This document shows positions 10,803-23,309 of a stretch of 64,000 nt of DNA, one piece after another. The notes beneath the pieces are model-generated. The model saw only the letters and a program-made list of their open reading frames with translations. It did not search any database and was not told where the DNA came from. Origin of the DNA: Phallus indusiatus (Eukaryota > Basidiomycota > Agaricomycetes > Phallales > Phallaceae). Both the position numbers and the translations under genes were made by a program. Location of the stretch: positions 806,001-870,000 of the forward strand of contig JAQFWX010000011.1 of NCBI GenBank assembly GCA_027605045.1. The letters are read 5' to 3'. Positions within the stretch are counted from its first letter, which is position 1, and each line of letters opens with the position of its first letter.

Positions 10803-13800
10803 ATGAGTAACTCCAGTCTAGGGGATGATCTGAACAACGTACTGGAAGCTAATTCAAGACAGATCACCCCCACTAGTGTTGGAAGTAACTTGATCTTGTG
10901 GTCAGCGGTTTCGGTATGCGAGTTATCTATTCTGCGTAAATATTGTGTTAATTCACTCAACAAGTTGGGAACAATTATTGTTTTTAACATCTTACGACCG
11001 AAAAACAAGGTGAATTCACTTGTTGTTAATGACGAAATATCTGTATAATGGTATTCGTTCTTTGAAAAGATTGTTTATCAACCAAAAGTCAAATACCATG
11101 TTGGAGACAAGAAACCTCCGGCGATATCCGATGGTATTTTTGCGTGGATTCCACCAGTCTTGTACTCCAAAGAACCCTACTTACTCGATAAACTCGGGCT
11201 GGACGCCGTGGTGTTTTTGCGTTTCTTACGTTTACTTCGTTATCTTTTCAGTGTCATGTCGCTGCTCGCTTGCGCTATTTTGATTCCAGTCGATATTACA
11301 TTCAATCTCGCTCATGTTAAACCCGGGGACCGAGACGTGCTATCCATCTTAACCATACGCAATATTACAGGGGCTCGTTTGTATGCTCACATAGCAGCGG
11401 AGTACGTTATCAGTACGTTATTTTGGTTTTTCTACCACCCAAATTCATGCTTATCGGTTGTTTGCAGCTGGTTTGATCATTTACTTCGTTTATGTCAATT
11501 GGAAAGATATAATACGTCTCCGACAAACATATTTTCGCTCGCCGGAATACGTCGACTCGTTCTACGCCAGGACGCTTCTTGTACAGCGAGTACCTAAACA
11601 AATGCGAACCGACGATGGTCTACGGTCTCTTTTTTCGGACTTGAATATCCCATATCCCGCCACTTCCGTACATATTGCGCGAGACGTTGGCCGTTTACCT
11701 GACTTGATTAAATACCATGATGACGCTGTCCGAGATTTGGAGCGCATATTGGTCCGTTACCTAAAAGGAGGAAAGTTGGGACGAAAACGCCCAGTTCTCA
11801 CAATTGGTGGTTTCCTGGGTATAGGCGGTGAAAAGAGGGTGGGCTATTTCTTTTACCTTGATGACTCGACGACTTGACCTTTTTCTTTCCTTTTTAGGAC
11901 GCTATTGACTTCTACACGTCGGTGATATCTTGTTTGTGTCCTAAACGTTATCTTATGCACAACGCAGAAATCGCATCCGGAACGCAGAACGCTCCATTGA
12001 TGAAGCTCGGGAACAATTAGCTGCATCCAAAGGAAAGGCTGAGAAATATGGTTTTGCATCTATGGCCGCCGTCAGTACAATTGACTTAATACTCGGGTAT
12101 ATACTGAATAAATAATACAGGTCCCCTATGCGCATATTGTCGCCAATAGGTTGAGGAGAATATATCCCAAGGGTACAGTCATCACAAATGCTCCAAACCC
12201 CAAAGATATCGTAAGTTGAAAATTTTGAAGACCGTTGAATCGCGTATAATTCTGTCCTCCTAGATCTGGGAGAATTTGAACGCGTCAGACGCTACGATAA
12301 GTCGCAAAAAGACACTGGGATGGATATATCTTTCCGCGTTTGCTTTCTTCAATACTGTTCCGGTTTTTGCCATCTCTGTTCTTGCTAATCTAAACGTGGT
12401 ATGGGCACTTTTGGTCTGAACCAATCTATCTTCTCATTTGTTCTGTAGATTGCAAAATACGTTGATTTCCTGGGTCGAATCGCAAAAGATCACACTACTA
12501 TCTTCGCCATTATATCTGGTGTGCTGCCGCCTACTGTATCAGCGCTTTTTGGATACGTTTTCCCGTACATCATGCGCTGGCTATCACAATATCAAGGAGC
12601 TGTAAGTATACATGTTTTTTGTTTTTCGTTCGCATCAAGTTCAAAACTTCGCTATTTAGATCACACAATCTCGCCTGGATCGCGCTGTTGTTGCCCGATA
12701 TTTTGCATTCATGATAATATCCCAATTATTCATTTTCACCCTGATTGGTGTTATTTTCTGTATGGAGTTTTAAACTTGTGTTTTAAAACCACGACTCAAC
12801 ATGTATTTTCAGCTGCCGTCGAAAATATTATTTCCCAGATTGGCAAGAAGAGTTTTGTAGACATTGTCAAAAATCTTAACAGTACGTCGTGTCGTCGAAG
12901 CTTTTATTCAATCTTACTCGTCGATAGAGCTTCCCGGGACAATCAATGCGACATATATCAATCAATCATCGTATTGGTTAACATTCTTCCCGTAAGACAT
13001 ATTCCTGTACACCTGAACTTTCAATCAAATATTCGTTAGGTTGCGTGGATTCCTAGCAGTGTTCGATCTAGCCCAACTACTCACGCTGGTATGGACGGCA
13101 ATTCGAACAAGGTATACATAAAATTTGCGTTCGTTCGTCATATTCTCATCTCATACGAATAGGATCTTTGGCCGGACACCTCGAGACATTAGAGAGCTCA
13201 CAAAGCCACCGGAGTTCGAATATGCTATTTACTAGTATGTTCTTTTTCTGTTGAATCACGTCCTTCCCATTAAATACCTTGTTTCAGTGTCAACTTGGTA
13301 GGCTACCTCGTTCTCACTGCTTAGACATTTGACTGATTCTTTTCCAAAGCTTTTTATGGCAGCAGTCGCTCTCGTATTCGCCCCTTTAGCTCCTCTGGTC
13401 GTTGTCATGGCCTGCGTCGTTTTCTGGAGTAAGTGTTATTTGATAATGAGTCATTACTTTTACAGAAACCTTATTTAATGATCTTTTCAGTTAGTAGCGT
13501 AGTCTATAAGTACCAACTTATGTTTGTTTATGTTACTCGGGTAGAATCAGGAGGTGTAAGTATTTCCGTCGTGATAGTATATTCTGTCTCACCGTGTCAT
13601 TAGCGGCTATGGAACTCCGTAATTAATCGTCTACTAGTTTCCGCGATATTCATGCAAATTTTCATGCTCCTCAGTAAGTCCCGGTATTTGAGCTAGATCT
13701 TATATTATATATAAATGACGATTTTAGCCATTGGACTGCAATTGGGTTGGGCGACATATCAATGGACAGTCACGATACCTCCTATGTTGATGATTGTGGC

Positions 13801-14772
13801 CCTCAAAATCTACATCAACCGTGTTTTTCTTCGTCAGTTCAGAGGCTATGATCCTAGTGAAGCGGACATCGCCAACTGCAAGGTGCATTCGGAAAGATCT
13901 GATCGCACCGGTAATCGCTTGGCCAGTCGTTTCGGTCATCCAGCATTACATGCTGAGCTGTTCACCCCATTACTACACGCTAGCATGGCCAAGCTACTAC
14001 CAGAGGTTTATAAAGGACGTCTAGCTAAAGAAGATGCCAAATTGACTGAATACGGTGGGGCCAAATTGGCAACACAAATTACGCCTGAAGGTGTTAGAAT
14101 TGCCACAATCGAGCAGGTGCGTGTCATAATTATTCGGTTTCGTTAATGCACTTACCATTTCCCCGATAACAATCACAGCGCGACCTAGAGTATGATCCCG
14201 CCCTTTATCAACGTGACAGAGGCGAACTGGATTGGGATCAAAGATCGATTGCTTCCAACGCATTGACAGGTCTGCAATCCCTTCCATATGTCGATGGTCG
14301 TGGTTCCCCTGCTCCGTCTAAGTTAGCGGGCTACGATAATTATATGATGTCCGGCCCCGGACAAATCGAGAAATTACCCCTTCTCCAACCTGGTGAAAGT
14401 TTTTCGACCTTCAATCGAATGGAATCGACAGCATCATTACCCGGGTATAATTTGCAACCTCTCGTGCAGAATGCAGAACCGCTGGTCGGAATGCAGTATC
14501 CACCGGTGTCGATAGTACAGTCGATAAATGGAGATCAATATCGTCAAACCCCTGTTCATAGACCGTATACTCCGCAGAGTCAACCAGGGCAGGTTCAAGG
14601 CATGTATCAACCCCAGACCGGTATGCCTCCGATGCCGCCACAAGGGGGTATGGCAAGATCCTATACCCCATATGCACCTCAATCTCGTACCTACACGCCT
14701 GCTCCAAGCGATTTGAGAAATCAAAGTAACACACCGGGAAGCTATTACGGAAATCCTCAATATCAATCATAG
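10803..14772 (+). CDS. CSC1/RSN1-type calcium-permeable stress-gated channel
   Basis: DUF221 / OSCA-TMEM63 family channel, about 11 TM, plasma membrane or endomembrane. Many exons (well over a dozen), separated by introns of about 50-60 nt; I did not fix each boundary. The N-terminal module contains FNILRPKNK, GIFAWIPPVLYSKEPYLLDK, and LDAVVFLRFLRLLRYLFSV. The cytosolic PHM7 module has SFYARTLLVQRVPKQMRTDD and later IWENL. The membrane core includes ITQSRLD and FIYRLRGFL-like segments near 12660 and 13040-13060. The C-terminus from about 14260 is a disordered Pro/Tyr/Gln-rich tail with YTP repeats, ending GSYYGNPQYQS. The start was chosen as the first ATG of the exon containing SNLILWSAVS. 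Confidence 0.88.
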
Positions 14773-15352
14773 TGGTTGAAGAAGAATGCCTCGCTACGCT
14801 TTTCACGATTCCAATGACGGCCACAATATCCTGCATCTTGTTGTTCCTATGTAACGAATACATTCAATTATTTTTGTCCTTGTGGGCTAAAGAGTGCCGC
14901 AATATAGACAGGTCTCCCACGTATTTGTGTATTTATTGTTTCTACTTTCTTTGTGATGAAATATCGGACTTGACTTTGTCATTTACATTTTATCTTACAA
15001 TCGAACCATTTAATAAGGTTTAAAACGGGATGTAAGAGAACCCAATAAGTGTGCTTGTATAAACCATAAATGTATTGATGGTAAAGGTGTATTAGAGTAA
15101 AGACCGTAATATGGGACTATTTCAAAATAGTACCAGGCGAAGGTGCATTGCACCCAATCTGCCTATCAGATTTGACAGTACACGTTCTCAGTCTCGATTG
15201 TAACGTCCATGCGCAATGCTAGTGAACCAGTCAAATGAGTAATCATACAGTGGAAATAAATCAACGCGAAAATGCGGGACTAAAAAAGACCCTTATCGTT
15301 ACAACGTCAGGGAAGGTTTTGCGAAGGACATGATACTATATCTTACCGAAGT
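14773..15352. other. Convergent intergenic
   Basis: 580 bp between the 3' ends of the CSC1-like gene and coiled-coil gene A. AT-rich; one incidental 83-codon frame at 14772-15023 directly abuts the stop and looks like 3' UTR. Nothing else is supported. Confidence 0.5.
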
Positions 15353-16322
15353 TTATGAAGCCGTCAGTAGACCTTTTGGCTCATAGGGGACCATGAGGAA
15401 GGCAACCTGATAAAAAAGGCGTGATGTTAATCTCATGTTCGTCAAAATTTGAATAGTGATACTTACCCCAATATGTTGCATGAATCTATTCAAGTTCTTC
15501 TCACGGGAAGATAGTTCTCCGTCACATACTGGGAGACCAAATTCTTCAACCAGAAGTTTAGCAGTCGCTGCATTCATGGCGAATAATGCTGCCAAATCTG
15601 CTGGGAATAATTTCGATTCTTCTCCTGTTGGTAGAAGAAGGGGATGAAGCGCTTCATTAAGGTGATTTGACCGTAGCAAGCTATTGGCCCGACGCGCTTC
15701 CCTATAACAAATGTGAATAGCAGGATGTACTTTGACGCGTCTTAACGTACGAGTTGAACAAATCCAGCTTAACGCGAGCAATTTGCAGCTTGTGCTCTTC
15801 GACTTGATCTTTCAGATGTTGTGGTATTTGGGCTAGAAGCTGTATATATATTAATAACTGAGTATACTAACTTTGTTGTGTTAAAAACGCCCGTTCGTAC
15901 CTCGTTGGCGACACGTTCGCGGACGATTTTCGTGACGCCCTCTCTAATCATCTCATGGACATGTGATGCCAGATGAGCGATAATCTGTTGTTTGAGGACA
16001 TCGCGCAAGAGTACTTTGATTTCCCCAATGCGATCCTCATGTCGGCGATCTTGAACCTGTAGCTGTTTTCTTAATCGGTGAACCTGAATTAATCTGTTAG
16101 AGAATCAATTATAGATCAGAGACAGAAGATGAATACTTGGTGGGCTGAATCAATTGCTGGCCCTAGAGTGGCAATTCGGGCTGTCTGTTCGCCGAGAGAA
16201 TCAAAGGTTGCTCCAAGCGCTGCAAGAGTTTTCTTCATTGTGGTCAAAAGATCTTCGATCTCAGTGAGATCAGGAGCAGGAGTGGTCGTAGCCACCGATG
16301 GGGCCATAGAGTAGATAGACAT
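15353..16322 (-). CDS. Coiled-coil family protein, member A
   Basis: Uncharacterised. Five exons on the minus strand, 16137-16322, 15901-16083, 15751-15839, 15467-15701 and 15353-15406, sum to 747 nt (248 aa). Order: a short helix with IEDLLTTMKKTLAALG, then ARIATLGPAIDSA; a charged coiled coil with QDRRHEDRIGEIKVLL and DVLKQQIIAHLASHV; then EARRANSLLR; then a C-terminal block with GEESKLFPADLAALF and REKNLNRFMQHIG. The gene at 23310-24456 has the same order and related motifs, so the two are paralogues. No catalytic motif is visible. An ATG at 16358 is an alternative start, but CTAG before 16322 suggests a 5' UTR acceptor. Confidence 0.8.
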
Positions 16323-16504
16323 GGCTCGGGACCTAGGGAGAAGAGGTGTGAATGGCACGAATGATACCGCGGTAACTTGGCTATAATTGTATCACGTACA
16401 TATTATTATTCGGAGCGAAACAAAACCTTTCGCGAACAAAAGAGTATGCTAGAAAGTAGACGGAGGAAAAGTGAAGAGAGCGGCCACTGCTGTAAACTTG
16501 CTTT

Positions 16505-16986
16505 TTAAAAGATGACAGACCATTCCTGGAGGGGAGCTTCCGGGCATTTTACAGTCAATAGATACACGTGGGTTCCGCCAGCCCACCTGCCTGTCATGGG
16601 CACGTACACCATTCCATTAGAAGACTGGAAAATTGCACCCTTTGGAAACCTTCCAGGCTGTATACCACGTTCGAATTCGACGCTTTCTCCTACGGCAAAA
16701 CGATGGATTCCGTCAGTGAAAGAGCAAGAAACTCGGGTGGATATGACCCGTAGGGAATAATTGATGTCTTTGATTTGAGTATCAATGCATTCCATATTTT
16801 TACGAAAGGATTGGATCGTGATTTTGTGCAATGCGACAGTTTCATTTCGTGGCAGCGACTGTTTACCTGCAGGCCCGGCGGTTTGTGACTGAGACGGTAT
16901 CCGTGGTATTCACTCACGGGACACCAGTCACGTTTTGTAGTTATAATTTCACGTCGTGTACAGTGATCATCTTCAATTGCAAACAC
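16505..16986 (-). CDS. Doubtful uncharacterised ORF, start not found
   Basis: Two open blocks may be exons of one small gene or a relic. The upstream block reads GYWDGFCPFYVFAIEDD and KRDWCP; a 59-nt intron (GTGAGT...AAACAG) would join it to a block with NETVALHKITIQSFRKN, FAVGESVEFERG and MVYVPMTGRWAGGTHVYL, ending at 16505. The alternating hydrophobic pattern suggests beta strands. No ATG opens the upstream block: an in-frame ATG about 90 nt upstream is separated from it by a TGA. I do not recognise the family. It lies between coiled-coil gene A and the sedolisin on the same strand. Confidence 0.3.
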
Positions 16987-17116
16987 ATAAAAGGGACAGA
17001 AACCGTCCCAATAACCAAGCCTAAATTCGCAACCAAAAAATCAATCTTCTAGTAGCGTACAACCCCACATCTGCCTTTGATAGGAATACTATCAACTATT
17101 CTTTCTTCTGCGTCTC

Positions 17117-19567
17117 CTATGGTAAAGCGAGCCACTTATCTATTAACTTGCCGAGATTGGGTGTTCCAACGCCCGTAACAGGGTCCCAACCTTGCACAGC
17201 TGAAAAGCCCTGTTTCAAACGTACATCAGCATCAGCATACGGTCATGCGTTGGCACTTCGAACTTACAGGTGTTCCTGTAGAAAATGATAACTTTAAAAT
17301 CAAAGCAAAGCTTCAGAATATCCCAATCACGTACCACAACCGGGATTAGTTCCATTAGTGATATCGTTGAAGGCCTCTTGGAACTCGGGCGTGTAAATCT
17401 AAAACTAACGTGAGTCCACAACATCCGAACATTCCGCACAAAGAACATTACCGTAGGATTAATGAACCCAACCGGCTTCTTTCCGTGTGCTAATCGCGCA
17501 TCATTTACGAGGGTAATGATAGATCCGAATACAGGTGTCGAAGCAGATGTTCCGAACTGACAATGTGAACATATAACATGCGGTATTATATTGCATGCCG
17601 AAACTTACGACAAGACTGAAGCTTCCGTCAACAGCAATTACGTAGTTGGCTCCGTTCGCACTAACGTCGGGATAGGCGCGAACCTACAAGAGACCGGTCA
17701 AGTAAGTTTTTAATATTATCCAGAAAACTCACAGCTCGAGAGTTATTAAACTGGACCGAGGTATAAGGAGGGTTATGACGAGAAAAGAATTCTGCCTGCG
17801 CAGCTTTTTGATATTCGGGAATGCTGAAAACATTACTGAAACCTCCCCCGCTAAAGATAACTTGTGCACAAGCTGATTCGGGTTCTGTGACACTGGCGCC
17901 AGGGTTGACTTGGGTAGCACCTCTATTTATATAGATTAATACGATATGATTTTGTGAAGTATTCAAAATCAATACTCACACGGACGTTATGAAGGGGCAT
18001 GTCCCAGGAAAGCTGGGAATGAATCCGGGAGCATCAACACTGAGTGTACCATTAGGGAAGACGCAGATGTTGTTTCGTCCCGCTACGCCTCTGTCACCAC
18101 TAGAATATAGGATGGTGGTGCCAAGTAACCCTAGTTTCCCATATTCGTTGCATTGTCGTATGAGATAGGAAGCTGGAGCATTATTCTCATTCATGGAATA
18201 TGAGGTGCTTATCACATTTGCGGGTTTGACGATGCCACATGATTCGGGATGATTAAAGCCTCCTGGAAGAGGATCCGGATAGATTCCGTCTTCGTTAGGA
18301 TCATCACCGCCTTCAAACGTACAGAATGATTTATCCAACGCATCAAGTCTACATAAACGTATGAATTTAACGTCAGAGCTAGAAATACTGCAATTTCATA
18401 CATACAGGTTATTGAAAGAACCCCCTTCGACTAGATCACCAACTTGATACAGCTGGACCGGCTGAGGATTAGTCAATGTCATTCCATATTGAAAATCTAA
18501 AGAGCTTTCTCCGTTGAAGTTGAAGCTTTGATTAACGGTTTGAGCAACGCCGCCATCGATCGATATAATAATCGGCGACTTCAGAGCTTGGTTTGTGGAG
18601 AAATTTTGAAAGAAGAGGTTTAAATCGGTCTGCAGGAACGCTTGTGGGGTATATTCGGCTATGATTACAAGTTATATATATGCTGACAGGCTTAGAAAGT
18701 GATTATCCTACCAATACCAAAAGTATTTTTATCCGTGGAAACCGGCTTGTATTGAATGTTATAAAGGGCCCTTAGACAATCTGGTGTTATAGCTTCATCG
18801 CATGTAGATAGATCTCCACCAGAGTTAGATTTCTCGAAACCTACGAAGGGACCTTTCAGTTTGGGTAGACTATCAGATGTTGGGGATCCGAGACTTCGAA
18901 GTAAGCCGGGTTGGATATTGACTTCGTCAGTTTGGCGTTTTACAAGACTGAAATGCATGGGTGTGCCAGGATCTGAATGAGATATAAGTAAGGTCGGTGT
19001 TATAAGTTCCACATGAGAATGTAGTTCTTCGGGCAGAGAATAGGAGTCCGTCGCTAAAAGACGATTAGTTATGCAAAGGAATATCGGACATATGTTACAC
19101 TTACCCAGATGCTCAATACCGCCTGTATGGCGGTATACTTTGTACTGACAATCTAATAGACCTTCGACCTCATTTACAGTAGCATTGAAATTAAGCCACC
19201 CTCTGCTCGACGAAAGTCTAATCCTGCTCCGATCGATTCCAGAGTCGATAAGCCAGTTTTGAACTGTCTTGACGGTTTCGTCTGTAGGCGCAAATGTTTT
19301 TGCCACTTGTTCAGGCGTCCAATGCTGCCCATACTGACTCGACTGGGGATGTGCAACTGAGTCAAGGAACTCCTCTAAACGGTCGATGTTGGCTTGTTTG
19401 AGTCCGATTTTGACAGGAATGAGAGTGCTCGGGTCAGGTATATGCGATTCGGCCCAGTCCCATGGCAGAACATCGCGTTTCTCGAATACTCGTTTAGAAG
19501 ACGAGCCTAGGATTTGCTCAACGAAAAACTGAAAAGATAAGAAGAAAATGGACTTTGAGAATTTCAT
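17117..19567 (-). CDS. Sedolisin-type serine-carboxyl peptidase (S53, TPP1-like)
   Basis: Secreted acidic protease of family S53. The N-terminus [20 protein letters not shown] is a signal peptide. A pro-domain follows ([36 protein letters not shown]). The mature part shows LRALYNIQY, the catalytic pair in [11 protein letters not shown] (Glu, and Asp four residues on), SSGDRGVAG (oxyanion-hole Asp), [26 protein letters not shown], and the nucleophile in [12 protein letters not shown]. The end reads [20 protein letters not shown], with the stop at 17117. All catalytic residues are present and no frame break was seen, so it should be active. Around ten introns of about 55 nt. Nutritional proteolysis is the likely role (inference). 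Confidence 0.92.
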
Positions 19568-20343
19568 GGTTCATGCTGCTGACATTCACAATCCGCTTCT
19601 TTTGTACTTTTCAATCTCATGGCTTGTAGTATGAGAACAAGAAAGCGAAAAAGATCTGCAAGAACCGCGAAATGGGAGCTGTAGTTCATGAGGTACATCA
19701 TGTGAACGGCAAGTTAACCATCCACATTGGTCTTTGCAGTGGGTCCATTGATTAGAAGAACGCAAAAAAGACTCGCGAGGCCTCTCATGACAGAATCGTG
19801 TGGAATGATAACGAGCGTAACAATAAGATAGGAATCTAATACCAGTTTAGGGGAAATGCAATGGGAAGATCTCTATAAGCAAACGAATCGAAAGGAGATA
19901 AACTCACGAGTCTTAGGGCTCGACACGTATGGTCAATCTCACGGTTAGGAATGCATTAACTCACGGAGTGCACACGTGGCGGTACATCCCATGATTTTGA
20001 TCACCTATATGATCAATTGCTCGCTCATGTCCAGAAGCATAGTCCTACGAAAATTACGGCAGAAGAGTGTTACCGCGTCATAAGATAAGTAGAATCCAAT
20101 TTGCTCTCTTTTGCGCAACTCTTGCGTCAAATTAGACAGTCATGAAATGTGGATTTCCACTGAGCGATATGTAACCTATAACAAAGCAGAGGTTGTAGAG
20201 TTGTGAGAAAGTTGCAAACGCGTCATGGTCCAGTCATGATCGTCATTAAATGATCGCTTACATAATCCGTGCTTCGTGCTGCAAAGCTTTCATTATCCAG
20301 CGAGCTCTATCGTTCATTCCATTCTCTTACTCTTACATGCGAA
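19568..20343. promoter_or_regulatory. Divergent promoter, sedolisin / UAF30-like
   Basis: 776 bp between divergent starts, with no supported ORF. It contains a CACGTG E-box-like palindrome near 19973. This is the likely control region of both genes; factor binding is not shown. Confidence 0.55.
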
Positions 20344-21311
20344 ATGAGTGTCAGCAGTCTCGAGACAACTATTCATAGCATTCTAAGAGCACCTGAAACA
20401 GATCTCAAAACTATATCCGCGAAACGGGTTCGGAAACTGATACCAGAACTTCGGTCAGATATATCACCAGATTTTGTTAAGGCAAACAAAGAAGAAATCA
20501 ATGAACTAATCGAAAAGATATACGGAGCTCTTGTCGAAGCAAATAAACTCGGTCAGGAATATAAATCTGAAGAACCGATCTTGACCAACTCAAAACGAAA
20601 GCGGGAGGACACACCAGAAGAGGACGAGGAGGAGAATCCCGATTATGATTCTCAAGACGACGAAGAAGGAGACCGAGATCATGATTCCAAACCAGCCGTT
20701 AGAGCTAGCAAATCAAGATCTTCAGAATTAGCGGATGAGGCATATGCGAGGCAATTATCGTCCGAGTTGAATCAAAGACCCTCTCGCACAGGTCGTAACA
20801 CTGTTAAGGCAAAGAAAAGTTCAACCAAGGCTTCCAAAGCGAAAAAAAGCCGTAGTCAAATCAGCGACTCAGAGGAAGATGAAAAGGAGGTCAATGGCGA
20901 TACGAAAAAGGCGGCTAGACTAAAAAAGAAACGCAATGGCACTGGTGAAGCGAAAGGCGGGTTTGCCAAAGAATTTGCTTTGAGGTATATGTTCTTTCTC
21001 AATTATAAAGAAATGTTCTGATCAATCTCTGCAGTGAACCTTTGTCTGTTGTTGTTGGCACAAATCAGCTCTCGCGACCACAGGTCGTGAAAAGACTTTG
21101 GGAATATATAAAGGCGCGGCAACTGCAAAATCCGGATAACAAAAAAGAGATTTTTTGTGACGATTCTTTAAAAAATCTATTCAGCACCGATAAAATTAAC
21201 ATGTTTACAATGAACAAAGTCTTAAGCAAGTAAGCATTGGGCTGCTTATGTTTTTGTGATGCCCCTAATGGATACCTTTTTAGCCATCTATATGAACTTG
21301 AACAGCCGTAG
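20344..21311 (+). CDS. DEK-C / SWIB-MDM2 domain protein, UAF30-like
   Basis: Chromatin/Pol I-associated protein related to yeast Uaf30. Three exons, 20344-20984, 21035-21229 and 21284-21311, sum to 864 nt (287 aa). A DEK C-terminal-like helical domain is at residues about 5-75 (SLETTIHSILRAP, SAKRVRKLIPEL). A long acidic/basic disordered linker follows (KRKREDTPEEDEEEN, then Lys-rich), then the SWIB fold: LSVVVGTNQLSRPQVVKRLW, EIFCDDSLKNLF, KINMFTMNKVLS. The ATG at 20344 is preferred over 20269, because the 25 upstream residues show no conservation-like features and the DEK-C domain starts right after it. Confidence 0.88.
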
Positions 21312-21619
21312 TACAAATTTGGTCGAAGATACTATTTAATTAGCAAGGGAATTTCTGCCTGTTCCTAAATTACTGGAGACAGAAAGACCGGTGTATGTTT
21401 TGTCCTCCCATCGCTATCATTCTACTATATACATTTGATGCATGAGTTTTGATTACGCTGTCTCTTCGCATTCGCATGACTTGTTTTAAGTTGACAAGAA
21501 TGCGGAAATCCGGGCCGCGTGTTATCTTTCGAACTTATGTAAAGTATACATAGTATTGGTATCCACCTTTTCCACCTTTGACCTGGACGCTCCCTTTTAT
21601 CTTCCACTGAATTCGCCAA

Positions 21620-22940
21620 ATGACACGACCCACAATCCTGATTTGCGGTGAGTTGCAGCGAAGTCCGAAGTTATTTCTACGTTATTAAAGACGGTCCGGG
21701 TATGTTCTTACTAAGGCGATATTGTATGGGCTCATGAAGAAGTGAAAGAGCTCCTGGGGGGCATCGCAAATGTCATTGTGGGCATCATTGCTATCGTATA
21801 TATATTCTTTTGAGATACTTATTATGTCCCCAGCGTGTTGACTCACAAACCCGAGAAGAATTCTTTGAGCAATGTAAAGACGGCGGCAAGTTTGCAGAGG
21901 CAGTTGGCATATACAGGAATAACTCGTCTTCTGATCGGATTGGCATTTTTGATGAGCAGCTGATTAAAGGGCTACCATCAACAGTAAAATGGATTGCTCA
22001 CAACGGTGAGTTGCGATACGTCAGGATACGTCCTGCAGTATTTACAACGCTGTTGTATGCAGATCGTAAAACTGATGAACTACTTCAGGCGCCGGTTACG
22101 ATCAAATAAACGTGGAGGCAGCAAAGGAAAAAGGTAACGATCATACCCCCTCGGTGTAAACATGAAGTTATGACACACTATATCGATAGGCATCCGCGTT
22201 TCCAATACTCCCGGTGCTGTTGACGATGCTACGGCTACTACAGCATTGTTTCTCCTTATCGCAGCAGTTAGACAGTTCACTAGGGCCGAACTATCTGCGC
22301 GAGCGGGCACATGGAAAAATGGCCTTAAACCTGCTCACGATCCGTCAGCTCTAACACTCTCTATTTTGGGGCTCGGCGGGATCGGTACGCGGTTGGCACA
22401 CATGGCTAAAGCGCTACCTGTGAAACGGATACTATACCACAATAGAAATCCCGCTCCAGACGCGCCTGAATGGGTGGAATATTACTCCCAAGATCGCCTA
22501 GCGGAAATGTTAGCGTTAACTGACATTTTGAGCATTCACGTTCCTCTGCGCAAGGAAACGGAAGGCCTCGTAGATGAAAAAATGATTCGGGGTTTGAAAC
22601 GGGGGGCTATCATTGTCAATACAGCCAGAGGTAAGGTGTTAGACGAGGCGGCCTTGATCAAAGCTTTGGAAGATGGACAGGTAATGCTTATTTCCTTGTT
22701 CAAATCCGATTAACATTAACTCACGATCGACTTAAGCTATCAGCAGCTGGTCTAGACGTCTACCCTAATGAACCCGAGATTAACCCTCGTTTATTTGAGT
22801 TTCCCCAAGTGGCAATTCTTCCCCATATGGGCACTGAAACGGAGGAATCTCAAAGAAGCATGGAAGTCCGTGCTTTGCAGAACTTGAAGGATTATCTTGA
22901 ACAAAGCGCGGGTAGAGATATCATCCCAGAGCACAAGTGA
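21620..22940 (+). CDS. D-isomer 2-hydroxyacid dehydrogenase (glyoxylate/hydroxypyruvate reductase-like)
   Basis: NAD(P)H-dependent 2-ketoacid reductase. Six exons, 21620-21647, 21716-21777, 21834-22005, 22089-22133, 22190-22680 and 22737-22940, sum to 1002 nt (333 aa). Motifs: HNGAGYDQINVEAA, RVSNTPGAVDDATA, the Rossmann LGLGGIGTRLA, then VNTARGKVLDEAAL carrying the catalytic Arg, GLDVYPNEPEI with the Glu, and ILPHMGTET with the His. All three catalytic residues are present. Closest in look to yeast Gor1 / GRHPR; the exact substrate is not decidable. The first exon encodes only about nine residues. Tandem with the SWIB gene, 308 bp apart. Confidence 0.92.
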
Positions 22941-23309
22941 GACTTTGATGTATAGCATCAATTCGCCAAATTTTGATTGCTGTTAGTTGGACAGCTAAGT
23001 TATAATCGTTCGACATGCCCTAAACACGTCCATAGTTTTTTTCTTCTCAATATAATCAGGCAGCCTAGACAATAATATCTCAATGGAGGTTACTGATATA
23101 TACAATGGGATACATAGAAAAGAAATCATTATTGTGTATATTGACCGCCCTGAGTGGGCTTGCTCGCAATGATTTCAACAATCAATGTACTCCCAAAGCC
23201 AATGGGAAAGAACGCTATGCGGCTTTATGCAACATTGAGACCAAGAGCATTGGTCGGACCCCTGCAAATAATTTAGAATTTTCGATCTGTGATACCGAGG
23301 AGAATTGAC
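22941..23309. other. Convergent intergenic
   Basis: 369 bp between the dehydrogenase and coiled-coil gene B, both ending here. AT-rich, with no supported gene. Confidence 0.5.
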
